64,000 nucleotides of DNA from Pseudoclavibacter endophyticus (GTDB taxonomy: Bacteria > Actinomycetota > Actinomycetes > Actinomycetales > Microbacteriaceae), in NCBI RefSeq assembly GCF_008831085.1, contig NZ_WBJY01000001.1, positions 992,001-1,056,000 of the forward strand. The letters are read 5' to 3'. The notes below the pieces were generated by a model that did not search any database, had not been told where the DNA came from, and worked only from the letters and a program-made list of their open reading frames with translations. The position numbers were made by a program, and so were the translations under genes. Below, in pieces: positions 8,438-16,304 of the stretch (positions are counted from its first letter, which is position 1; every line of letters begins with the position of its first letter).

Positions 8438-9469
8438 ATGCATTCGCCGAGTTGGAGTCAGGGTTCGAGCAGCCATGCCGAGCCCGGCGACGAATCGACG
8501 CTCGTACGTTGGCGTCGGCGGGGGAGCGCCGCGGAACTCCGCTTCGTCGAGTCATCGCGCTCGCGCATCTGGCGCCGCACCTTCGTGCCCTCGAAGGTCA
8601 TGCCGGCGCTCACCTCCTTCTCGTGGTGGCTGCTCGGCACCGTGGGGCACGCGACGGCGACGGCCGGTTTCTTCATCGGCTTCGGTGCCGCCGGGCTCGA
8701 CCTCGTGCCCGTGTGGATCGGCTCCGCCCTGGGGCTCGTCGTACCACCCGGTGCTGGCGTCGGCGGTTACTACTACGGGAAGCTCCGCCAGCGCCAGGCG
8801 GAGACCCGGGCGCTCGCGATCGAAGACATCGACGCGGCGGCGACCGCCGCGCTCGGCCGCGACGTGCGCGGTCTCGGCGCAAAGGCACTGTCGCAGAAGG
8901 TCGCCGCGGCCATGCGCCACGGGCGCCCCGAGCGCGCGAAGCTGCTCACCGCGTCCGGCTATGTCGAGTACCGGATCGATCCGGTCGACGATGCGACCGT
9001 CACCATCGAGCCGGTCGAGGAATCGCCCGAGGCGAGCGCATTCAACCAGATCGTGCGGGCGGTCAACCCCTCGGGTCGACCGCTTCAGGGCACCGACATC
9101 ACCGTGCCGACCGATCGCCGCGTCGCCGAGCTCGAGCGCCGCTTGTCGGCGATCGAGCGCGCCGGCAAGATCGACGCCAGCCACCCCAGTTACCCCCAGT
9201 TCGTGATCCTGCAGATCGACCGGCTCACCGAATACCGGCAGCTCGCGAGCCGTGCCGAGGCCATCGCCGAGGTCGACTCGCCCGAGGCTCGCCAGATGGC
9301 GGTCCAGCTCGCGAGCGACCTCGACGACATGGTCGAGCTCATGACGGCCGGCGTGGCCGAACTCGAGCGACAGGTCCTGGCCGATACGAAGCGGTCGTCC
9401 GACGCGCAGCTCGGCTTCCTCCGCGAGAAGTACGCGGCCGGTGAGCCCCGCACCGGCCCCGTGGTCTGA
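8438..9469 (+). CDS. Hypothetical membrane protein with cytoplasmic coiled-coil tail
   Basis: An unrecognised 343-residue protein. Residues ~55-110 contain two adjacent hydrophobic segments (around WWLLGTVGHATATAGFFIGF and WIGSALGLVVPPGAGVGG) that could form a membrane hairpin. The rest is hydrophilic and largely helical, with heptad-like stretches (RRVAELERRLSAIERAGKI; DLDDMVELMTAGVAELERQV) that suggest a coiled coil. ATG 8438 is the first start after the divergent promoter region shared with the CinA-C gene. No catalytic motif is visible. Confidence 0.6.
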   Translation: MHSPSWSQGSSSHAEPGDESTLVRWRRRGSAAELRFVESSRSRIWRRTFVPSKVMPALTSFSWWLLGTVGHATATAGFFIGFGAAGLDLVPVWIGSALGLVVPPGAGVGGYYYGKLRQRQAETRALAIEDIDAAATAALGRDVRGLGAKALSQKVAAAMRHGRPERAKLLTASGYVEYRIDPVDDATVTIEPVEESPEASAFNQIVRAVNPSGRPLQGTDITVPTDRRVAELERRLSAIERAGKIDASHPSYPQFVILQIDRLTEYRQLASRAEAIAEVDSPEARQMAVQLASDLDDMVELMTAGVAELERQVLADTKRSSDAQLGFLREKYAAGEPRTGPVV

Positions 9470-9585
9470 ACCACGGCGCCGAGGGTCGGGAACGGGTCGT
9501 CGCTCTGCGCCCGTCCCGCGACGGCCGGTCCCAGTCGGAGGTTCGAGGCGCTCGGTGTCCTGGGAGGTGGCTATTGAGTACCGAC

Positions 9586-11283
9586 TCATACTTCACCCTG
9601 ATCGGACTCGTCTCCCCGGGTGCGCTCACGCCGTATGTGACTGCGCGCGTGCTCGATGGCGTCCGGAAGCGTCTCGAATACGTGGTTCTGGTGCCGCAGC
9701 GACGACAGCACGCCGACCGAGCGGAAGAGCCGTTCGTGCCCTTCGCGCACGCCCTTGATGAGCACGGTGATGCCGCGCCGTTCGAGCGCCCGCACGATCT
9801 CGGTGAGCACTCGCGCACCGCTCGCGTCAACGAGCTCGAGCTGTGACACGCGCAGGATCACGACACCCACGCCCCGAATGCTCGTGACGCGGTCAAAGAC
9901 GCGGTCGGACGCCGCGAAGATCAGCGGCCCGTCGAAACGCAGGATTGCGATGCGGGTGTCACCGGGGTGCGCCTCGCCCTCGAGGCCCTCGCGGTGCACG
10001 CCGGTCGCCTTCGACATGTTGCGGATCGCGACGACGCCGACGACCAGGATGCCGACGAGCACCGCCACGATGAGGTCGAGCGACACCGTGACGATCGCCG
10101 TGATGATGAACCCCGCGGCGTCGGATCTCGTCGAGCGCACGATCGACCGAACCGTCGCGACCTGCACCATGCGCACGGCCGTCACCATGAGGATGCCGCC
10201 GAGCGCCGCGAGCGGAACGGCCGCCACTGGTCCGGACGCGATGAGCACGACGCCGAGCAGCACGAGCGCGTGCACGATCGAGGCGAGCCGGCTGCGGCCA
10301 CCGGACCGCACGTTGACCGCGGTGCGGGCGATGGCCCCGGTCGCGGGCATCCCGCCGAAAAGCCCGGACCCGATCGAGGCGACACCCTGGCCGAGCAGCT
10401 CGCGGTCGGGATCGTACGGGCCCGTGTCGTCAAGCGACGCCGCGACGCGGGCGGAGAGCAGCGACTCGATCGCTGCCAGCGCGGCGATCGTCAGTGCGGG
10501 CAGCACGAGCGTGCTCACGAGCTCGGGCCTGAGATCGGGCAGCGCGGGCGCGGGCAGCGTGCTCGGAAGCTCGCCGATGCGCGCGAGCGGGGTTGCGACG
10601 ACGAGGGAGACGAGCGTCACGACGACGATGCCGATGAGCGAGCCGGGCAGCGACGGGTGGATGCGCGGGGCGACGATCATGATCGCCGCGACGATCGCCG
10701 CTGTCCCCAGCGACCACGGCGCGTAGCCCCAGTCTGCTTCGGCGATCGACTCGATCGCCGCGACGATCGCGTTCGAGCTGTGCTCACCAGCCGCCGCCGT
10801 GTGGGGCGAGGTGAGCAAGGGCAGTTGCTGCAGGAAGATGATGACGGCGATGCCGAGCGTGAAACCCTCGATGACGGGCCAGGGGATGAACGAGACCGCC
10901 CTCCCGAGCCTGAGCGCGCCCGCGATGAGCACGGCGACGCCGGCGAGCACGCTCACGGTCGCGACGGAGCCGACGCCGTGCTGCGCGACGATCGGCAGCA
11001 GCACGACGACCATCGCGCCCGTCGGGCCGGACACCTGCACGTTCGACCCGCCGAAGACGGCCGCGAGCATGCCGGCGACGATCGCGGTGACGAGACCGGC
11101 CTCGGCGCTGACGCCCGAGCTCACCCCGAAACCGAGCGCGAGGGGAAGGGCGACGATGCCGACGGTGACGCCGGCGACGAGGTCGCCCTTCCAGGTCCGG
11201 CGGAGATCGCGGTAGTCGCGAGGTGAGGGGAGCAGTGCACGTGACCGCCGCAGGGCGCGTGCGATGCCGGCGCGCGCCGTCAC
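9586..11283 (-). CDS. SulP family anion transporter with C-terminal STAS domain
   Basis: A secondary anion carrier (sulfate, bicarbonate or a related ion). Residues ~30-410 contain 11 or more membrane segments, starting with GDLVAGVTVGIVALPLALGFG, the SulP signature region. The last ~130 residues form a STAS domain (VVILRVSQLELVDASGARVLTEIVRAL) thought to regulate transport. GTG 11283 is preferred because it overlaps the arsR stop (GTGA); the open frame runs further upstream through arsR, but that part is in the shadow of arsR. The pair forms an operon, so anion transport is probably controlled by the ArsR protein. Confidence 0.88.
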   Translation of the reverse strand: MTARAGIARALRRSRALLPSPRDYRDLRRTWKGDLVAGVTVGIVALPLALGFGVSSGVSAEAGLVTAIVAGMLAAVFGGSNVQVSGPTGAMVVVLLPIVAQHGVGSVATVSVLAGVAVLIAGALRLGRAVSFIPWPVIEGFTLGIAVIIFLQQLPLLTSPHTAAAGEHSSNAIVAAIESIAEADWGYAPWSLGTAAIVAAIMIVAPRIHPSLPGSLIGIVVVTLVSLVVATPLARIGELPSTLPAPALPDLRPELVSTLVLPALTIAALAAIESLLSARVAASLDDTGPYDPDRELLGQGVASIGSGLFGGMPATGAIARTAVNVRSGGRSRLASIVHALVLLGVVLIASGPVAAVPLAALGGILMVTAVRMVQVATVRSIVRSTRSDAAGFIITAIVTVSLDLIVAVLVGILVVGVVAIRNMSKATGVHREGLEGEAHPGDTRIAILRFDGPLIFAASDRVFDRVTSIRGVGVVILRVSQLELVDASGARVLTEIVRALERRGITVLIKGVREGHERLFRSVGVLSSLRHQNHVFETLPDAIEHARSHIRRERTRGDESDQGEV

Positions 11284-11708
11284 GATGCCGGCTCCCTGTG
11301 GGCGGGGGAGTGTCCGTCGTCCCCGTCGTCCGACTCGCGCGGAGCGGGACCGCCCGGCAGTTCGGGCAGGGAGGTGATATCGCCCACGCGCGCCGCGTCG
11401 GCGGTCGTGAGCTCGCCGAGCAGGTGACGCGCGACGGCGAGCAGGGAAGCGACGGTGGGCGAGAAGAGTCGGTAGTAGACGTGACTTCCGCGTCGATTCG
11501 ACACGACGAGGCGGTTGCGCCGCAGCACCGCGAGGTGTTGTGAGAGGTGCGAGGCTTCGAGGTCCATTGCTCCGAGCAGTTCCGAGACGGAGTGCTCCGT
11601 ACCGTCGGCGAGCAGCTCGAGCACGCGGATGCGGAAGGGGTGCGAAAGGCCCTGGAAGAGTCCCGCCTTCACTTCGTAGAGCGGCCGTGCATCCCAATAT
11701 GTCGACAT
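11280..11708 (-). CDS. ArsR family transcriptional regulator
   Basis: A 142-residue winged-helix repressor. Residues ~20-90 form the ArsR fold (GLSHPFRIRVLELLADG; EASHLSQHLAVLRRNRLVVSNRRGSHVYYRL). I see no CVC metal-binding motif on the recognition helix, so it is not a classical arsenic sensor. The C-terminal tail is acidic and His-containing (DDGDDGHSPAHRE). It is translationally coupled to the SulP gene, and a perfect palindrome covers its start codon, consistent with autorepression. Confidence 0.88.
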   Translation of the reverse strand: MSTYWDARPLYEVKAGLFQGLSHPFRIRVLELLADGTEHSVSELLGAMDLEASHLSQHLAVLRRNRLVVSNRRGSHVYYRLFSPTVASLLAVARHLLGELTTADAARVGDITSLPELPGGPAPRESDDGDDGHSPAHREPAS

Positions 11709-11722
11709 GATGAAGTCATCAT
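11707..11722. promoter_or_regulatory. Perfect inverted repeat at arsR start, likely ArsR operator
   Basis: ATGATGA-AG-TCATCAT is a perfect 7-bp inverted repeat with a 2-bp centre. It lies across the arsR start codon and faces the divergent MFS gene. Its size and position fit an operator for a dimeric ArsR protein. A TTGACA hexamer pointing toward the MFS gene lies at 11759-11764, without a convincing -10. Confidence 0.5.
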
Positions 11723-11818
11723 ATCGTCAGCCTCAGCGGATACGGCCCCGGCAGATTGTTGACAAAATGTGTGCCAATCTGGGGTGCGGTACCGACGACC
11801 GACCCGTGCGAGGAGTGG

Positions 11819-13243
11819 ATGCCCGTGGCCGACGCCTCGCCGACGCGCGCCTCGTGGGCGGTGCTGTTCGTGCACGGCGCCCTGAGCATGTTCTTCGGCT
11901 ATGCGCTGCGGCCGCTCATCTCGACCGAAATCCTGGATGGCGGGCACTCGAGCGCCTGGCTCGGCCTCGCGACGATGGTGTTCGCGGTGCCGCCGCTCGT
12001 GCTCGCCATCCCGGCCGGTCGCCTGCTCGACCGGACCGGAGAGCGGCCTTGGATCGTCGGCGGCTCGATCGTGTATCTCGTCGCCACCCTGCTCGTGCTT
12101 CTGTCGACGACCTTCGAGGGAACGGTCAACCTCGCCATGCTGGTCATCGCGAGCGGCGTGATCGGCCTCGGCTCGCTCGCGAGCATCCTGGGGTCGCAGA
12201 CGTGGGTCATGCACGGCGCGGCCGCCGGACGGCCCGACTTCTGGTTCGGGCTCTACACCTTCGCGCTCACGGTCGGGCAGCTCATCGCGCCCGCGCTTCT
12301 GTGGCTCCCCGGGGCGGCCGAGCGGCATACGCTCGCGACCGAGCCAATCGCGTGGACCCTCGTCGGCGTCGCCGTCGTCGCTGCCGTCCTCGGCACGTTC
12401 GTCCCCTCGCACGGCAGCCCCGCGAGCGGAGGCGCCGCCGTGCGGAAGGTGCGGTCGGTCGTCCGTCGCGTGCGGCAGGGCGGCCGCGACGATGAGGGAA
12501 CGGTGCGAGGCACGGATGCGTCGGCCGGGCGATCGCGGTCCGGCTATGCGGCCCCGCCGACCGGCGAGATCGAGATCCCGCCGGGCTCGGCGCGCAAACC
12601 CGGCGCGAACGAGGCCGCCGGCCTCGGCCAGGACGACGATCGCGAGGGGATGCTCCGGGCATCCCTCCGTCTGACGCGTCGTGAGGGGGTCCTGCGCACG
12701 CTCGTCGCGTCGAGCCTCGTGATCGCGTCGATCGACATCGTCATCGCCTATTTGCCCTTGCTCGTGCGGGACCGTGCGCTTGACGCGGCGTGGATCGGCG
12801 GCCTGCTCATGGCGCGAGCTGTCGCGGGGATGGTGTCGCGGTTGTTCCTCTCGCGGCTCACCTCGTGGTTCGGTCGCAGGAACGTGATGGTGACGGGGGC
12901 GGCGATCGGCGCGGTCGCGCTCATCGCGATGGCCACGCCGGTTCCGGCGTGGGCGCTGGGGGTCTGCATCGTGGTCTACGGGTTCGCGGCTGGAACCGTG
13001 CAACCGCTCACGATGTCGTGGATGACCCTCATCACCCCCGCTCGTGAGCGAGGCCTCATGACGAGCCTGCGCATGGTGGGCAATCGCACGGGTCAGACGC
13101 TCGTGCCCGTTCTGATCGCGGGGATGTCGGTCATCGGTGGTGGCGCGCTCGCGTTCATCGTCACGGGTTGCACGCTCGTGCTGTCGTCGCTCGCCTCGAT
13201 GACGGCACCGGACGGCGACGCGGTCGGGCGCCGTGAGCGGTGA
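11819..13243 (+). CDS. MFS transporter with long charged central loop
   Basis: A 474-residue major facilitator superfamily carrier with about 12 membrane spans in two groups. The loop between the halves (residues ~197-292) is unusually long: it has an Arg-rich start (RKVRSVVRRVRQ), an acidic end (GQDDDREG) and low-complexity Gly/Ala/Pro. MFS motif A appears as AGRLLDRTGERP after TM2. ATG 11819 or GTG 11825 is likely, with AGGAG just upstream; in-frame TTG codons farther upstream would add residues without family similarity. Substrate unknown. It is divergent from arsR-sulP. Confidence 0.8.
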   Translation: MPVADASPTRASWAVLFVHGALSMFFGYALRPLISTEILDGGHSSAWLGLATMVFAVPPLVLAIPAGRLLDRTGERPWIVGGSIVYLVATLLVLLSTTFEGTVNLAMLVIASGVIGLGSLASILGSQTWVMHGAAAGRPDFWFGLYTFALTVGQLIAPALLWLPGAAERHTLATEPIAWTLVGVAVVAAVLGTFVPSHGSPASGGAAVRKVRSVVRRVRQGGRDDEGTVRGTDASAGRSRSGYAAPPTGEIEIPPGSARKPGANEAAGLGQDDDREGMLRASLRLTRREGVLRTLVASSLVIASIDIVIAYLPLLVRDRALDAAWIGGLLMARAVAGMVSRLFLSRLTSWFGRRNVMVTGAAIGAVALIAMATPVPAWALGVCIVVYGFAAGTVQPLTMSWMTLITPARERGLMTSLRMVGNRTGQTLVPVLIAGMSVIGGGALAFIVTGCTLVLSSLASMTAPDGDAVGRRER

Positions 13244-13291
13244 CGCGTCGGACGCCGAGACGCGTCCCGGCCGGCCGACGTGGACGAGCCG

Positions 13292-14257
13292 CTAGAGATC
13301 CCCGAAGTCCCCGAAATCGCCGAAGTCGCCGAAGTCGCCGAAGTCGCCCTGGATGAGACCACCCAGGAGTCCGCCGTCGCCGAAAAGTTCGTCGAAGCCG
13401 CCGTCGCCCGCGTCGCCGGTCCCGCCCGTCGCCGAGAATCCGCCTGCGGCCTCGCCGGCCTCACCGACGTCGCCGCGGAACCCGCCGGAGCCCCCGAACG
13501 CGTCGCCCGCGCCGCCCGGCTCCGAGAAGCCGGCGCCGAATCCGCCCGTCGCAGCGAACCCGTCGCCGCCTGCGCCGAGATCTGCGGGGCCCGCGCCCGC
13601 CGCGAGCGTCTCGCCCTCGCCGAGGCCCGATCCGCCCCATCCGGAGCCCATCGAGCCGAACGCTCCCATCCCCGGCAGGAACGAGGTCATCAGCGTCGAG
13701 CCGAGGACGTATCCTCCGACGGTGCCGAGCAGCGAGCCACCGAACGCCGAGCCGAACGGCGAGTCGGTACCGCGCGGCTCACCGCCCCGGCTTCCGAGCC
13801 CGCCCTCGCGCCACACCGGTCCGCCCGCGCCAGTCGGTCCGCCCGGCGTGCGGGCGAGGAGGTCAGCCATTGAGCCGGGTTCTCGCAGTTCCTGACGAGT
13901 CGCGGCGACGGCGAGGGAGTGCGCGTCGTCGGAGGCGGGTGCTTCGCCAGGAGGGACCGTTGCCGTGAGCTCGTCGAACAGCGCGAACCGCTGCTCGGGA
14001 GTCAACTGCGCAAACGCCTCCTCGTGCGCAAGTTCGATGCGCTCGGGCGGCGCGGTCCGCAGCAGGTAGGCATAACGCTCGTGGGCGAGCTCACTTTCGC
14101 TGCGGCCGCCCTGCGCGCCGTCACCGACCGGAGGCTCGTCGTGCCGGTGCGGCGGTGCCTCCTCCGAACCGAGCGGGCCGCCCGCGAAGCGGCCAGCAGC
14201 CGCTCGCCCGCCGGCCCGGCCGTCAGCGCCGCCGAAGAGCCAATCGAGAAATCCCAT
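13292..14257 (-). CDS. Hypothetical Gly-rich protein with C-terminal GDF tandem repeats
   Basis: An unrecognised 321-residue protein. It begins MGFLDWLFGG, followed by a Gly/Ala-rich linker and a helical region (residues ~60-125: ELAHERYAYLLRTAPPERIEL-HEEAF, LTPEQRFALFDELTA) that resembles short helical segments often placed before a Gly-rich tail. A hydrophobic Gly-rich segment sits near FGSAFGGSLLGTVGGYVLGS. The C-terminal 120 residues are Gly/Phe/Asp-rich and end in five consecutive GDF triplets encoded by a 9-bp DNA repeat. The frame is open further upstream but those residues look non-coding. Possible roles are surface or phase-separating protein; function unknown. Confidence 0.65.
   Translation of the reverse strand: MGFLDWLFGGADGRAGGRAAAGRFAGGPLGSEEAPPHRHDEPPVGDGAQGGRSESELAHERYAYLLRTAPPERIELAHEEAFAQLTPEQRFALFDELTATVPPGEAPASDDAHSLAVAATRQELREPGSMADLLARTPGGPTGAGGPVWREGGLGSRGGEPRGTDSPFGSAFGGSLLGTVGGYVLGSTLMTSFLPGMGAFGSMGSGWGGSGLGEGETLAAGAGPADLGAGGDGFAATGGFGAGFSEPGGAGDAFGGSGGFRGDVGEAGEAAGGFSATGGTGDAGDGGFDELFGDGGLLGGLIQGDFGDFGDFGDFGDFGDL
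13301..13345. repeat. Five tandem 9-bp units (gccgaagtc type) inside a coding region
   Basis: The units are CCCGAAGTC, CCCGAAATC, then three identical GCCGAAGTC, each 9 bp long. On the minus strand they encode GDF repeats at the C-terminus of the 13292-14257 protein. Because the unit is a multiple of three, expansion or contraction would change protein length without shifting the frame. Confidence 0.9.
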
Positions 14258-14503
14258 GCGTCGCGCTCCCTCGGGCGGCGTCGATGCTGGAAGAACCGAT
14301 GAGGCGCCGCCCGCTTCAGCCTCGAGCCTAGGAACGCGCCCCGCGAGGGTGCTGCGAATCACGGCACGTTCGCCACGGGCACCACGCGAGCCATCGCGAC
14401 GAGGCGGATGGATGCCGGTCAGCGTCGTTCGCGTCGCGCGCGAATCGCAATGCGCCGCCGGTTCTTCCCCGGTCCTCAGCATTGGCTCCGTAAGGTGAAC
14501 GAC

Positions 14504-15613
14504 ATGTCGAACCCCAAGTCAGACAGCACTTCCACCACGCCGGACGTGGGGCCTCAAGCGAGCGCTGCCGACGCGCCCGAGCACTCGTCGCCCGGCACGT
14601 ATTCCGCCAAGGGCAAGGAGTTCACGCGCGACACGCGCTACCTGAGCGACCGCATCACCCGCGACGGGCGCCCGGTCGAAGACCCCGAGGTGCGCACCTG
14701 GCCGGTTGAGCCGGGCCGCTACCGCCTCGTCGTGGCACGGGCCTGCCCTTGGGCGCACCGCTCGATCATCGTGCGCCGCCTGCTCGGCCTTGAGGACGCC
14801 CTCTCGATGGCGGTGTGCGGTCCCGTGCACGATGAGCGCTCGTGGACCTTCGATAAGGCGCCGGGCGGCGTCGACCCCGTCCTCGGATACGAACGGCTGC
14901 AACAGGCCTATTTCGCCCGCGACCCCGAGTACCCGCGCGGAATCACCGTGCCGGCCTTGGTCGACATCGAGACGAAGGCGGTCGTGACCAACGACTACCC
15001 GTCGATCACCCTCGACTTCTCGACGGAATGGGCCGAGTTCCACCGCGAGGGTGCGCCAGACCTTTACCCAGAAGCGTTGCGAGCCGACATGGACGACGTC
15101 ATGCGCTTCGTGTACACCGAGATCAACAATGGTGTGTACCGCTGCGGCTTCGCGGGCTCCCAGGAGGCCTACGACACCGCCTACGCCCGCCTGTTCACGG
15201 CGCTCGACAAGATCTCTGAGCGCCTCGAGACGCGTCGGTTCCTCATGGGCGAGACGATCACCGAGGCGGATGTGCGGCTGTTCACGACCCTGGTGCGGTT
15301 CGACGCCGTCTACCACGGCCACTTCAAGTGCAACCGCCAGAAGCTCAGCGAGATGCCGGTGCTGTGGGCCTACGCGCGAGACCTGTTCCAAACGCCGGGG
15401 TTTGGCGACACGGTCGACTTCGTCGACATCAAACGCCACTACTACGAGGTGCATCGAGACCTGAACCCCCTCGGCATCGTGCCGCTCGGCCCCGACCTGC
15501 AAAACTGGCTGTCCCCGCACGGCCGCGAGTCGTTCGGCGGCAACCCGTTTGGCGACGGCACGCCTCCGGGCGAGGTCATCGATCCCGTCGAAGAGGGGCA
15601 CGGGCTCGTCTAG
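14504..15613 (+). CDS. Glutathionyl-hydroquinone reductase-like GST (YqjG/ECM4, Xi class)
   Basis: A 369-residue member of the Xi-class glutathione transferases, which reductively remove a thiol adduct from hydroquinones. The catalytic Cys lies in ACPWAHR (Cys about residue 81), and the family hallmarks TRDTRYLSDRI, NDYPSITLDFSTEW, YRCGFAGSQEAYD and ITEADVRLFTTLVRFD-VYHGHFKCN are all present. Actinobacteria generally use mycothiol instead of glutathione, so the physiological thiol is probably mycothiol (inference). ATG 14504 has AAGGTG upstream. It is monocistronic. Confidence 0.92.
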   Translation: MSNPKSDSTSTTPDVGPQASAADAPEHSSPGTYSAKGKEFTRDTRYLSDRITRDGRPVEDPEVRTWPVEPGRYRLVVARACPWAHRSIIVRRLLGLEDALSMAVCGPVHDERSWTFDKAPGGVDPVLGYERLQQAYFARDPEYPRGITVPALVDIETKAVVTNDYPSITLDFSTEWAEFHREGAPDLYPEALRADMDDVMRFVYTEINNGVYRCGFAGSQEAYDTAYARLFTALDKISERLETRRFLMGETITEADVRLFTTLVRFDAVYHGHFKCNRQKLSEMPVLWAYARDLFQTPGFGDTVDFVDIKRHYYEVHRDLNPLGIVPLGPDLQNWLSPHGRESFGGNPFGDGTPPGEVIDPVEEGHGLV

Positions 15614-15681
15614 AGGCTGCGGCTGCCGGGTGGCCCATCGTGCCCGAGAACGCGAGCGTTCTGAGTAGACCCATCGACGCA

Positions 15682-15730
15682 GCGTCTTCCCGCCCGAGTA
15701 AAGCGGAACCTTCACCAGGCGGGAAGGCGC
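15682..15730. other. Strong hairpin between two genes
   Basis: GCGTCTTCCCGCC (15682-15694) can pair with GGCGGGAAGGCGC (15718-15730), giving 13 bp with one G-U pair around a 23-nt loop. There is no U-run after it. It lies 68 bp downstream of the quinone reductase gene and 135 bp upstream of the DUF4333 lipoprotein. It may be an RNA stabiliser, a weak terminator or a protein-binding palindrome. Confidence 0.4.
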
Positions 15731-15864
15731 TTCGTCGTGGCGATCGGTTGCCGCGTGTCGCACGCCGGGCGTCACCCGTAGGTGACATTTCCTCGTGCGG
15801 TGGCCGCTGTCGGTCGGCACTTCCGGGGGATGACGGTCGCCGAACCGCAGGCGACCATGGTGGT

Positions 15865-16164
15865 ATGACACGACCACGCATGTTCGCCTTCCCCCTCGCC
15901 CTCACCGCGGCGGCCCTCGCCCTTGCCGGATGCTCCCTCGACGTCAGCGTGCCGGCCAGCGACGTCGAGTCGCAGGCCGCAGCTGCGCTCGAACCCCAGC
16001 TCGGCTACGCACCCGAGATCAGCTGCCCCGACTCGCTGCCCGCCGAGGTGGGCCACACGATGGTGTGCGAGCTCACCGACGACACGGGTGCCACGCACGA
16101 TGCGACGATCACGGTCACGGAGGTCGACGGCACCGACGTGAACTTCGACGTGAGCGTCGGCTAA
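15865..16164 (+). CDS. DUF4333 domain lipoprotein
   Basis: A 99-residue exported lipoprotein. The signal peptide ends in the lipobox LAGC (Cys 23). The mature part matches the DUF4333 pattern of actinobacterial envelope proteins: VPASDVESQAAAALEPQLG, then EISCPDSLPAEVGHTMVCEL with two Cys likely forming a disulfide, then a beta-rich end. The function of the domain is not known. Start ATG 15865 gives a normal signal peptide. Confidence 0.85.
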   Translation: MTRPRMFAFPLALTAAALALAGCSLDVSVPASDVESQAAAALEPQLGYAPEISCPDSLPAEVGHTMVCELTDDTGATHDATITVTEVDGTDVNFDVSVG

Positions 16165-16304
16165 CCGACCGGCGGAGTTTCCCTCGCTCCGGTGACCGGC
16201 GGCATCCACGACATGATCGGGATGCCCTCGGTACTGTGGCGAGTGGGCACCGGCGACTCTGCGAGCGGAGCGGGCGCGACGGCGTCACGAGCGAAGGAGC
16301 AGGC

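Noticed and set aside
8315..8476. Upstream extension of the CinA-C gene to an open start near 8476
   Set aside because: The added residues have no similarity to CinA and the GTG at 8314 has a good GGAG, so the shorter form is preferred.
13301..13345. CRISPR-like repeats
   Set aside because: The units are 9 bp with no spacers and lie inside a coding frame; no cas genes are near.
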